Source of the DNA: Bordetella parapertussis
Lineage (GTDB): Bacteria; Pseudomonadota; Gammaproteobacteria; Burkholderiales; Burkholderiaceae_B
DNA length: 5,277 nt
Reading direction: 5' to 3'
Assembly: GCA_945868195.1 (NCBI GenBank)
Contig: CAMBLP010000149.1
Location: 1-5,277 of the forward strand
How positions within the stretch are numbered: the stretch's first letter is position 1; every line of letters begins with the position of its first letter. The notes beneath the pieces are model-generated. The model made no database searches. It was not told the origin of the DNA and was given only the letters and a program-made list of their open reading frames with translations. Position numbers and translations under genes: made by a program. Below, in pieces: positions 1 to 5,212 of the stretch.

Positions 1-225
1 TTGCACCATATCGCGTGCGGTGTGCGCCAGTTCACGCCCAACGTCCGTGAGGTGTATTTTTTTTGATATCACCTCATAGAGAGGCACGCCAATCGCTTGG
101 GTCACCTCTTTGAGCTGCATAGAGGCCGTCGGTTGTGTCACGTGCATGATCCGTGCTGCAGCACTCACGCTGCCCGTCTCAGATAATGCAAGAAAAAGTT
201 TTAACTGACGAAAAGTGATATTCAT
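1..225 (-). CDS. LysR-type transcriptional regulator, N-terminal part (cut by window edge)
   Basis: This is the first 75 codons of a LysR-family regulator; the gene continues past the left edge. The translation starts MNITFRQLKLFLALSETGSV and shows the family's winged helix-turn-helix: the S-x-S-A-A-A-R stretch (residues 19-25), the recognition-helix segment T-Q-P-T-A-S-M-Q-L-K-E (30-40), then I-G-V-P-L-Y-E (46-51), the usual site of G-x-x-L-F-E-R, and H-L-T-D-V-G-R-E-L (58-66), which matches the L-T-x-x-G wing. The ATG at 225 is chosen because an in-frame TAG lies just upstream and LysR proteins usually begin a few residues before F-R-Q-L. No good Shine-Dalgarno precedes it. The effector-binding domain is outside the window, so the ligand cannot be read. 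It is divergent from the Sbt-type permease at 309, and LysR proteins commonly control the divergent neighbour and themselves; control of the permease is therefore a reasonable inference, not shown. Confidence 0.93.
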   Translation of the reverse strand, partial: MNITFRQLKLFLALSETGSVSAAARIMHVTQPTASMQLKEVTQAIGVPLYEVISKKIHLTDVGRELAHTARDMVQ

Positions 226-239
226 AGATTTTTATCTAT
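224..239. promoter_or_regulatory. Perfect inverted repeat ATAGAT-N4-ATCTAT over the LysR start codon
   Basis: Positions 224-229 (ATAGAT) and 234-239 (ATCTAT) are exact reverse complements separated by TTTT. The repeat overlaps the first bases of the LysR coding region, a position suited to autorepression. AT-rich sequence produces short palindromes by chance, so assignment as a LysR site is tentative. Confidence 0.35.
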
Positions 240-251
240 ATATAAACGCAT

Positions 252-265
252 TAAAATCGATTTTA
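252..265. promoter_or_regulatory. 14-bp perfect palindrome TAAAATCGATTTTA, candidate LysR operator
   Basis: The sequence from 252 to 265 is its own reverse complement. It sits midway between the divergent starts at 225 and 309, where LysR recognition sites usually lie, and just upstream of or overlapping a TACAAT box (264-269) that could be the permease -10. It is close to, but not exactly, the classical T-N11-A form, with T and A separated by 12 bases. The role as operator is inferred from position and symmetry. Confidence 0.45.
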
Positions 266-269
266 CAAT
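264..269 (+). promoter_or_regulatory. Candidate -10 box (TACAAT) for the Sbt-type permease
   Basis: TACAAT matches the sigma-70 -10 consensus at five of six positions and lies 39 bases before the ATG at 309. The -35 region, at about 241-246 (TATAAA), is poor, as expected for a promoter that needs an activator such as the divergent LysR protein. The transcription start is not known. Confidence 0.35.
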
Positions 270-296
270 GTATTCAATCTCAAACTACGATTGCAT

Positions 297-303
297 GAAA
301 GGA
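297..303 (+). promoter_or_regulatory. Ribosome binding site that fixes the permease start
   Basis: GAAAGGA at 297-303 is a good Shine-Dalgarno sequence ending five bases before the ATG at 309. An in-frame TTG at 291 would extend the protein by six residues (M-H-E-R-T-F), but it has no ribosome binding site at suitable distance and its codons contain this one. The ATG at 309 is therefore preferred. Confidence 0.7.
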
Positions 304-308
304 CATTC

Positions 309-1253
309 ATGCAAAATCTTCTCGATCCCGCCATTCTCTTTTTCATCTTCGGTGTCCTCGCCGGTTTTGCCCGCTCTAATCTAGAAATCCCACCCGCCAT
401 CTCGCGATTTTTATCGCTTTACCTTTTGATGGCCCTAGGACTCAAAGGCGGTTTTGCGCTTGCGCAGTCTGGACTCACTACCGATGTGGCAACGAGTTTG
501 GGTGCTGCGATTCTGTTGGCAATCCTTGTTCCTGCTTTGGGCTACTGGATACTCAAACGCTTTATTTCAAGTTTCGATGCAGCGGCCATTGCTGCCACCT
601 ATGGCTCTGTCAGCGCAGTCACCTTTGTCACCGCCATTCAGTTTTTAGAAAATCAGGAAATCGCTTACGGTGGTCACATGGCAGCAGCCATGGCACTAAT
701 GGAGTCGCCCGCTATTATTTTGGCCGTCATCCTTGCCAACTCCTTGCGTCAGCAAAAATCCATCCCGATTGTGAAAATTTTGCACGAATCTTTTACCGAC
801 GGCGCACAACTCCTTTTGCTGGGTGCCATGGTGGTCGGCCTGATGACCGGCGAGGCGGGACAAACCGCCATGCAACCCTTTTCGGGCGATCTGTTTAAAG
901 GCATGTTGGCATTTTTCTTGCTCGACATGGGACTGATGACCGCGCGCAACTTACCTCAGTTTAAAAGTATCTCACCAGCATTGATTCTCTATGCTGTAAT
1001 TGGACCTCTGCTACATGCCTCGATAGCGCTCGGTCTGGCGTTTCTGCTCAATCTGTCACCGGGCAACGCCACGCTGCTGATGGTGCTCGCGGCTAGTGCG
1101 TCCTATATTGCTGTGCCGGCCGTGCTGCGTTACGCCGTGCCTGAAGCCAATCCAAGTCTATATTTTGGCTTGTCACTAGGGCTGACGTTTCCGTTTAATT
1201 TAATTATTGGGATTCCGCTTTACGCAAATGTTGCTGAATACTTTTTGGGCTGA
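309..1253 (+). CDS. SbtA-like sodium-dependent bicarbonate transport family permease
   Basis: This 314-residue inner-membrane protein resembles the SbtA/Sbt_1 family, whose cyanobacterial members import bicarbonate with sodium. About ten hydrophobic segments can be seen, at roughly residues 5-22, 33-52, 60-82, 91-112, 122-144, 165-182, 194-212, 222-248, 252-274 and 283-305, consistent with the family's inverted 5+5 repeat. Family-like signatures are A-T-Y-G-S-V-S-A-V-T-F (96-106), M-E-S-P-A-I (131-136), L-L-D-M-G-L (204-209), S-A-S-Y-I-A-V-P-A (263-271) and V-P-E-A-N-P-S-L-Y-F-G-L-S-L-G (277-291) running into T-F-P-F-N. It is shorter than cyanobacterial SbtA (about 370 residues), as bacterial homologues outside that group often are. 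The start is the ATG with GAAAGGA five bases upstream. No gene for the PII-like partner SbtB lies next to it. Substrate is inferred from the family; in a heterotroph it could be bicarbonate or another anion. Control by the divergent LysR protein is likely. Confidence 0.92.
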   Translation: MQNLLDPAILFFIFGVLAGFARSNLEIPPAISRFLSLYLLMALGLKGGFALAQSGLTTDVATSLGAAILLAILVPALGYWILKRFISSFDAAAIAATYGSVSAVTFVTAIQFLENQEIAYGGHMAAAMALMESPAIILAVILANSLRQQKSIPIVKILHESFTDGAQLLLLGAMVVGLMTGEAGQTAMQPFSGDLFKGMLAFFLLDMGLMTARNLPQFKSISPALILYAVIGPLLHASIALGLAFLLNLSPGNATLLMVLAASASYIAVPAVLRYAVPEANPSLYFGLSLGLTFPFNLIIGIPLYANVAEYFLG

Positions 1254-1272
1254 TATCACTCCCTGCTAAGAT
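1245..1272 (+). promoter_or_regulatory. Candidate extended -10 promoter before the GDT1-family gene
   Basis: TTGGGC (1245-1250) and TAAGAT (1267-1272) are separated by 16 bases, and the -10 is preceded by TG one base upstream (TGC-TAAGAT), the extended -10 form. The box lies 48 bases before the ATG at 1321, and the -35 overlaps the end of the permease gene. It would let the exporter be expressed independently of the permease. The assignment is by eye. Confidence 0.35.
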
Positions 1273-1320
1273 CACTTCTTTCACCACACACGGCTGCGCC
1301 AATCACCGGCCCAGACCTCC

Positions 1321-1899
1321 ATGGAATCCCTCCTTGTTTCAACGGGCGTTGTCGCACTCGCCGAAATCGGCGATAAAACGCAGCTCTTAGCGTTCATTCT
1401 CGCGGCCCGTTTCAAAAAACCCGTACCCATCATTCTCGGTATCTTGGTGGCGACCTTGATTAACCACGGCCTGGCAGGCGCCCTCGGTGCTTGGATCACT
1501 TCCGCCGTGACGCCTGAGATCCTGCGCTGGGTGTTGGGCATTTCCTTTATCGGCATGGCCATCTGGACCATGATCCCCGACAAGATCGAAGAAGAGGAAA
1601 CTAAAGTCGCACAAAAGTTGGGTGTGTTTGGCGCGACACTCATTACTTTTTTCCTTGCCGAAATGGGCGACAAAACACAGATTGCGACGGTTGCCATGGC
1701 CGCACATTACGCCGCCCCCTTGATGGTGGTGATCGGTACAACGCTCGGCATGCTGATTGCGGACGTCCCAGCAGTCTTAGTTGGGGACAAACTCGCCAAC
1801 AAGATCCCGATGAAACTCGTCCACTCCATCGCTGCCGCCATCTTTGCCATACTCGGGATTGCGACACTATTCGGTGCTGGCTCAGGATTTGGGTTTTAG
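1321..1899 (+). CDS. GDT1/TMEM165 (UPF0016) family cation exporter, probably manganese/calcium
   Basis: This 192-residue membrane protein has the two family-defining motifs E-x-G-D-K-T: E15-I-G-D-K-T20 in the first helix and E114-M-G-D-K-T119 in the fourth. Each half has three hydrophobic segments (roughly 4-27, 34-60, 67-85; then 102-125, 132-156, 166-187), giving six helices in an internal duplication. The acidic loop between the halves (P-D-K-I-E-E-E-E, 86-93) is also typical. The family exports divalent cations in exchange for protons; MneA of Vibrio cholerae is a manganese exporter and yeast Gdt1 carries calcium and manganese. Manganese efflux is thus the likely role, by homology. Length and start (MESLLVSTGVVALAEIGDKT) are normal for proteobacterial members. 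No strong Shine-Dalgarno is visible and no yybP-ykoY manganese riboswitch fits in the 67-base gap. Co-transcription with the permease is possible, but a separate promoter candidate is present. Confidence 0.93.
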   Translation: MESLLVSTGVVALAEIGDKTQLLAFILAARFKKPVPIILGILVATLINHGLAGALGAWITSAVTPEILRWVLGISFIGMAIWTMIPDKIEEEETKVAQKLGVFGATLITFFLAEMGDKTQIATVAMAAHYAAPLMVVIGTTLGMLIADVPAVLVGDKLANKIPMKLVHSIAAAIFAILGIATLFGAGSGFGF

Positions 1900-1906
1900 A
1901 AAACCC
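1891..1906. terminator. Short hairpin over the stop codon of the GDT1-family gene
   Basis: GGGTTT (1891-1896) and AAACCC (1901-1906) are exact reverse complements around a four-base loop that carries the TAG stop codon (1897-1899). The stem is only six pairs, or seven with a tighter loop, and no T run follows directly, so it is at best a weak terminator. Confidence 0.25.
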
Positions 1907-1992
1907 ATTTAAATCAAACACCTAAAGAACTTTTTCCCTCTTATTCACGTATGAATCACGAAGCCTCATATGGCACAGGAATGCGTTAAAAA

Positions 1993-2026
1993 TTGACAAC
2001 ATAAAGTTAGACACATACGGTATAAA
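1993..2026 (+). promoter_or_regulatory. Candidate promoter of the Bug-family gene
   Basis: A perfect -35 hexamer TTGACA lies at 1993-1998. At the ideal 17-base spacing is TACGGT (2016-2021), a poor -10. A better box, TATAAA (2021-2026), starts 22 bases after the -35, which is too far. The start of transcription is therefore ambiguous, but the region is the obvious promoter of the gene at 2058. The rest of the 158-base gap (1900-2057) shows no gene; short frames at 1951 and 1970 have no ribosome binding site. Confidence 0.4.
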
Positions 2027-2057
2027 AGAACCTCTAACAAAAACACCGGAGATTCTC

Positions 2058-3041
2058 ATGCGCTTTTTTTCCACCATGACCCGTGCCCTCTTCGCGAGCG
2101 CTGCCCTCGTTACGATGGCGCATGGCACTGCTTTTGCTCAAGCCGACTACCCCAACCGTCCGATCACTGTGATCGTTCCGCAGGCACCTGGCGGCGCCAA
2201 TGACACCATCGCGCGTATCATCACAGCCAAGCTCAGCGAAATCCTGGGTCAGCAACTCGTCGTGGAGAACCGTCCGGGCGCAGGCGGCAATATCGGCACA
2301 GCCGCATCGGCCAAAGCCAAACCCGACGGTTACACGCTGATGCTCACGACCAATAGCGCACAAGTCATCAACCCTTGGTTGTATAAATCAACGGGCTTTG
2401 ATCCCATCAAAGACTTCACACCCGTGGGTCTGGTCGCAAGCGCGGGTTATGTGCTCGTGGCGCACTCTACTTTTCCTGCCAATAACATCAACGAACTGAT
2501 CGCATATGCCAAGGCCAATGCTGGCAAGATCAATTACGCCTCCGCAGGCAACGGCACGCTTAACCACCTGATCATGGAGATGTTCAAACAAAAGGTCAGC
2601 ATTGATATGCAGCACGTGCCTTACAAAGGCGCCTCAGCGGCTGCAAAAGATGTCGCAGGTGGAACTGTGCCCGTCTCGGTTCAGAGCGCCCCCTCATCGC
2701 TTGGCTTGATCGCCGCAGGCAAGATTAAGGCCTTGGCTGTCACCAACGAAAAGCGTATCGCGGCGCTCCCTAACGTTCCCTCGATTAGCGAAACGATTCC
2801 TGGTTTTGGCTCGACACCTTGGTACGGTATTCTGGCTCCCGCCGGCACACCTGCTGCAATTGTGGACAAACTCAATGCCGCCATCAAAACAGCGTTGGCT
2901 GACAAAGGGGTCCTGGAGCGCCTGCTCAAGCAAGGATGCGAGCCTCTGCAGAGCACACCACAGCAATTCGCCACACTGATTAAAGATGATTTGGCAAACT
3001 GGCAAAGTATCGTAAAAGGCTCTGGTGCACGCGTAGACTAA
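2058..3041 (+). CDS. Bug/TctC-family periplasmic solute-binding protein
   Basis: This 327-residue protein belongs to the Bug (Bordetella uptake gene) family, extracytoplasmic receptors related to TctC of the tripartite tricarboxylate transporters. A Sec signal peptide is clear: basic start M-R-F-F-S-T-M-T-R, hydrophobic core (10-21) and a cleavage site after A25-F-A27. The mature part begins with the family hallmark Y-P-N-R-P-I (31-36), followed by P-x-A-P-G-G-x-x-D (41-49), E-N-R-P-G-A-G-G (70-77), K-P-D-G-Y-T (88-93), the ligand-loop region G-N-G-T-L-N-H (164-170) and V-P-Y-K-G (187-191). GGAG at 2048-2051 lies six bases before the ATG and fixes the start. Family members usually bind carboxylates such as dicarboxylic, nicotinic or aromatic acids. 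No membrane components TctA/TctB are in the window, as is common for the many orphan Bug genes. Proximity to the AtuA-family operon suggests a related branched or terpenoid acid as ligand, but this is inference. Confidence 0.95.
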   Translation: MRFFSTMTRALFASAALVTMAHGTAFAQADYPNRPITVIVPQAPGGANDTIARIITAKLSEILGQQLVVENRPGAGGNIGTAASAKAKPDGYTLMLTTNSAQVINPWLYKSTGFDPIKDFTPVGLVASAGYVLVAHSTFPANNINELIAYAKANAGKINYASAGNGTLNHLIMEMFKQKVSIDMQHVPYKGASAAAKDVAGGTVPVSVQSAPSSLGLIAAGKIKALAVTNEKRIAALPNVPSISETIPGFGSTPWYGILAPAGTPAAIVDKLNAAIKTALADKGVLERLLKQGCEPLQSTPQQFATLIKDDLANWQSIVKGSGARVD

Positions 3042-3706
3042 AAAGCATCCTCACGCTCAGTGTCTCTCTCGACCAGAGAGACACTTTGCTCGCCATACTT
3101 CAAAAAGTTTTCACGGTGTCTTCGGTAAAACAGCAAGCCTTCTTTAATGCTTGCGACCGTGGCACCTTGCTCGAGCATTTTGTCCCAGAGATTCCAGTCC
3201 TCTTGAGGATGCCTACCATTTTCAAATCGCCTCTGGTACCCCACACGTTGGCCAAAATCAGTGCGATACATCATTGAGCCGTGGTGCTGTTCTTGACGAT
3301 CCCAATACAAGTCACCCAAATGCGGATGCGTTTGACCAGGCACGCGCGTTAAAATTTCTTCTTTGAGCTCACCGGTCACAACGATGTCATAGGTCACGAT
3401 ATCTGTTGTGGCTGTTGACAAGAGCTCGACTGAGTCAGACCTGAGCCAATTATCCGCGCCAATAAAGAGCACATACTCAGTCTTGACACGAGAGAGCATG
3501 TCTTGGAAATTATTGACCGTACCTAAGTTCTTAGGCCTAAGGATGTAATCAATATCTGGATACAAGCTTGGGAGATGGGCGCAATCCATCCCGCCATCAT
3601 CCACAAATAAAATTCTCGAAGGGGGGCTGGTTTGGGACAACAGAGATTCGATGCAATGCGCAGCGAGGTGCCCGTAGCGGTACGAAGCAATAACGACAGT
3701 AATCAT
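3038..3706 (-). CDS. Family 2 glycosyltransferase, compact GT-A domain protein
   Basis: This 222-residue protein is a single GT-A fold domain of glycosyltransferase family 2 with no membrane segment. The N-terminus M-I-T-V-V-I-A-S-Y-R-Y (1-11) is the first nucleotide-binding strand, and I-E-S-L-L-S-Q-T (19-26) and I-L-F-V-D-D-G-G (32-39) follow in the usual order. R-P-K-N-L-G-T-V-N-N (57-66) precedes V-L-F-I-G-A-D-N-W (79-87), where D85 is the probable metal-binding acid of a degenerate D-x-D. E169-D170 in H-P-Q-E-D-W is the likely catalytic base region, and Y-R-R-H-R-E-N (194-200) resembles the C-terminal motif of the family. An in-frame TAA lies a few codons upstream of the ATG, so the start cannot be extended; no good Shine-Dalgarno is seen. 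It should move a sugar from a nucleotide donor onto a surface glycan or similar acceptor; neither substrate can be read. No other glycan gene is adjacent. Its stop overlaps that of the convergent Bug gene. Confidence 0.85.
   Translation of the reverse strand: MITVVIASYRYGHLAAHCIESLLSQTSPPSRILFVDDGGMDCAHLPSLYPDIDYILRPKNLGTVNNFQDMLSRVKTEYVLFIGADNWLRSDSVELLSTATTDIVTYDIVVTGELKEEILTRVPGQTHPHLGDLYWDRQEQHHGSMMYRTDFGQRVGYQRRFENGRHPQEDWNLWDKMLEQGATVASIKEGLLFYRRHRENFLKYGEQSVSLVERDTEREDAF
3059..3085. terminator. 11-bp perfect hairpin, probable terminator inside the glycosyltransferase 3' end
   Basis: AGTGTCTCTCT (3059-3069) and AGAGAGACACT (3075-3085) are exact reverse complements with a five-base loop, CGACC. 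The hairpin begins 17 bases after the Bug stop codon. On the plus strand only two further Ts follow the stem; on the minus strand TTTTT comes 14 bases after it (3041-3045). It is the best terminator candidate between the convergent genes and could serve the Bug transcript. It also encodes S-V-S-L-V-E-R-D-T near the end of the glycosyltransferase. Confidence 0.55.
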
Positions 3707-3751
3707 ATTGGTTTACAGTAGAGCATGGAAATATTCCTTAACACTTGAAGA

Positions 3752-3772
3752 CCACACCAACTATGTGTGTGG
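3752..3772. repeat. Short inverted repeat CCACAC-N9-GTGTGG in the spacer
   Basis: CCACAC (3752-3757) and GTGTGG (3767-3772) are exact reverse complements nine bases apart. In minus-strand orientation this would be a small hairpin in the leader of the glycosyltransferase mRNA. No T run follows on either strand, so it is not called a terminator. Confidence 0.3.
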
Positions 3773-3785
3773 GCGGGCAATATGT

Positions 3786-3812
3786 ATTGACGGCGGTGCC
3801 TTTTACGTCAAT
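3786..3812. promoter_or_regulatory. Inverted repeat ATTGACG-N13-CGTCAAT, operator and/or divergent promoter elements
   Basis: ATTGACG (3786-3792) and CGTCAAT (3806-3812) are exact reverse complements with centres 20 bases apart, about two helical turns. Each arm contains TTGACG, one mismatch from the sigma-70 -35 consensus, on opposite strands. On the plus strand AATGAT (3810-3815) follows at 17 bases and could be the -10 for the AtuA-family gene; on the minus strand AATACA (3788-3783) follows at 17 bases and could serve the glycosyltransferase. Both -10 boxes are weak. The symmetry could equally be a dimeric repressor site; no regulator gene adjoins it here. Confidence 0.4.
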
Positions 3813-3840
3813 GATTCATAAATAAAGACTCAAAAACTAA

Positions 3841-3845
3841 AAGGA
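3841..3845 (+). promoter_or_regulatory. Ribosome binding site of the AtuA-family gene
   Basis: AAGGA at 3841-3845 lies eight bases before the ATG at 3854 and supports that start. Confidence 0.7.
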
Positions 3846-3853
3846 ACGAGACA

Positions 3854-5209
3854 ATGAAAGAAACCATCCGCATCGGCTCTGGGGCTGCGTGGTGGGGCGA
3901 CCGTGTCGAACCGGCCGCCCTGAACGCAGAACAAGGAGACCTAGACTACCTATGCTTTGAAACCATGGCAGAAGCCACTGTTTCAGCCGCGCAAGTCAGA
4001 GCAAGACGCGACAAGTCCTTTCCGGGCTATGACACCTATCTCGATGACCGCATGAAAGCCGTCCTACCCGCCTGCATGAAGCGCGGCACAAAAATCATCA
4101 CCAACCAAGGGTGGATTAATCCAGACGCCGCGGCAAAACGCGTCGCTGAGTTATTAAAAGAAATGGGTTATCTCGGTGTCAAAATCGCCTCGGTCAACGG
4201 CAGCCTCATCACCGAGCATGTGCTTGAGATGACCGATACCATCATGGAAACGGGAGAAAAAACCTCCACACTCATGTCCACCTTGATTTCCGCAGAAGCC
4301 TATCTCGGTGCGGAGCCCATCGTCGAAGCCCTCAAAGCCGGCGCTCAAATCGTCATCACAGGGCGCGTCGCAGACCCTTCTATCTTTATGGCACCCATGA
4401 TGTTCGAGTTTGGCTGGGACCCGCTAGATCACGTCAAGCTCGGCCAAGGGACAGGCATCGGCCACTTAATGGAGTGCGGCGCACAAGTCACCGGCGGTTA
4501 TTTTATGGATCCCGGTTTTAAAGACGTCCCTGAACCATGGAAATTCGGTTTCCCCATCGCAATCGTGAGCCGTGACGGCAGCGCCATCATCACCAAAGTT
4601 GCCGGCACAGGTGGTGCGGTCACCTTGCAGACCGTCAAAGAACAGCTCCTGTACGAAGTCCACGACCCGGCCAACTACCTCACGCCCGATGTCGTCGTAG
4701 ACTTCACCACAGTCAAACTCGAGCAAGTCGGCGCCGATCGCGTACGCGTGAGCCACATCAGCGGTAAACCACGCACGCCCACTCTTAAAGTCTCCCTCGG
4801 CTGCACTGAAGGTCATATTGGCGAAGATATGTTTTTTTATGCCGGCCCAGGTGCACTGCGCCGCGCCCAGATCGCTAAAAAAGTCCTCGAAGAACGTTTC
4901 AAAATCGTCAAGCTTCAAGCAGAAGATCTGCGCATCGACTTTCTAGGTTTGAATGCTATTCATGGCGATGCCACGCCAGCGGATGCCCCTGAACCCTACG
5001 AAATTGCGGTGCGTGTCGCGGCCCGCACCAAAACAAAAGAAGAAGCCGCCAAGGTTGGGCGCGAAATTGATGGCATGGCCGTCTCTGGCATTGCACACAC
5101 GGGCAAGCGCGTTCCGCACCAAGATCGCACACGCGAAGTCATTGGCGTATGGTCCTCGCTCGTTCCGCGCGAAAAAGTCCCAGCGTCCGTTACCTACATT
5201 GAGAGCTAA
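3854..5209 (+). CDS. AtuA-family (DUF1446) acyclic terpene utilization protein
   Basis: This 451-residue soluble protein matches the AtuA/DUF1446 family, named for AtuA of the Pseudomonas citronellol/geranyl-CoA degradation cluster. Recognisable parts are R-I-G-S-G-A-A-W-W-G-D-R (6-17) at the start, L-C-F-E-T-M-A-E (33-40), T-G-R-V-A-D-P-S (169-176), C-G-A-Q-V-T-G-G-Y-F (208-217), the glycine-rich G-T-G-G-A-V (251-256), Y-E-V-H-D-P-A-N-Y-L-T-P-D (267-279), and G-L-N-A-I-H-G-D (365-372). The length is that of the stand-alone DUF1446 domain; some family members carry an extra C-terminal domain, which here appears to be the separate gene that starts three bases downstream. No catalytic mechanism is established for the family, so no reaction is given; many members sit in acyl-CoA or branched-acid degradation clusters, and this gene heads such an operon by layout. 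AAGGA eight bases upstream supports the start. Bordetella-type genomes carry many such genes that do not degrade terpenes, so the name should not be read as a substrate. Confidence 0.93.
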   Translation: MKETIRIGSGAAWWGDRVEPAALNAEQGDLDYLCFETMAEATVSAAQVRARRDKSFPGYDTYLDDRMKAVLPACMKRGTKIITNQGWINPDAAAKRVAELLKEMGYLGVKIASVNGSLITEHVLEMTDTIMETGEKTSTLMSTLISAEAYLGAEPIVEALKAGAQIVITGRVADPSIFMAPMMFEFGWDPLDHVKLGQGTGIGHLMECGAQVTGGYFMDPGFKDVPEPWKFGFPIAIVSRDGSAIITKVAGTGGAVTLQTVKEQLLYEVHDPANYLTPDVVVDFTTVKLEQVGADRVRVSHISGKPRTPTLKVSLGCTEGHIGEDMFFYAGPGALRRAQIAKKVLEERFKIVKLQAEDLRIDFLGLNAIHGDATPADAPEPYEIAVRVAARTKTKEEAAKVGREIDGMAVSGIAHTGKRVPHQDRTREVIGVWSSLVPREKVPASVTYIES

Positions 5210-5212
5210 GCC

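Noticed and set aside
291..308. TTG at 291 as the start of the Sbt-type permease
   Set aside because: The clear GAAAGGA ribosome binding site lies downstream of the TTG and at the right distance from the ATG at 309.
1254..1320. Possible manganese riboswitch before the GDT1-family gene
   Set aside because: The gap is only 67 bases and none of the conserved yybP-ykoY loop sequences can be seen.
1281..1697. Long open frame on the minus strand opposite the GDT1-family gene
   Set aside because: It is antisense to a gene with clear family motifs, has a low-complexity composition rich in Ala, Arg, Ser and Met, and has no recognisable domain or ribosome binding site.
1951..1996. Two tiny plus-strand frames (ATG at 1951 and at 1970) in the leader region of the Bug gene
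   Set aside because: They would give peptides of 12 and 8 residues, have no Shine-Dalgarno, and lie before the likely transcription start.
1922..2128. Minus-strand frame of 68 codons over the Bug promoter and signal-peptide region
   Set aside because: It would begin inside the Bug signal-peptide codons and run across its promoter; the product looks like random sequence and no promoter serves it.
3086..3366. Plus-strand frames of 63 and 71 codons opposite the glycosyltransferase
   Set aside because: They are antisense to a well-supported gene, overlap each other in different frames and resemble nothing known.
4466..4918. 150-codon open frame on the minus strand inside the AtuA-family gene
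   Set aside because: It is a codon-bias shadow of the plus-strand gene: rich in Asp, Phe, Gly and Ala, without family resemblance or start signals.
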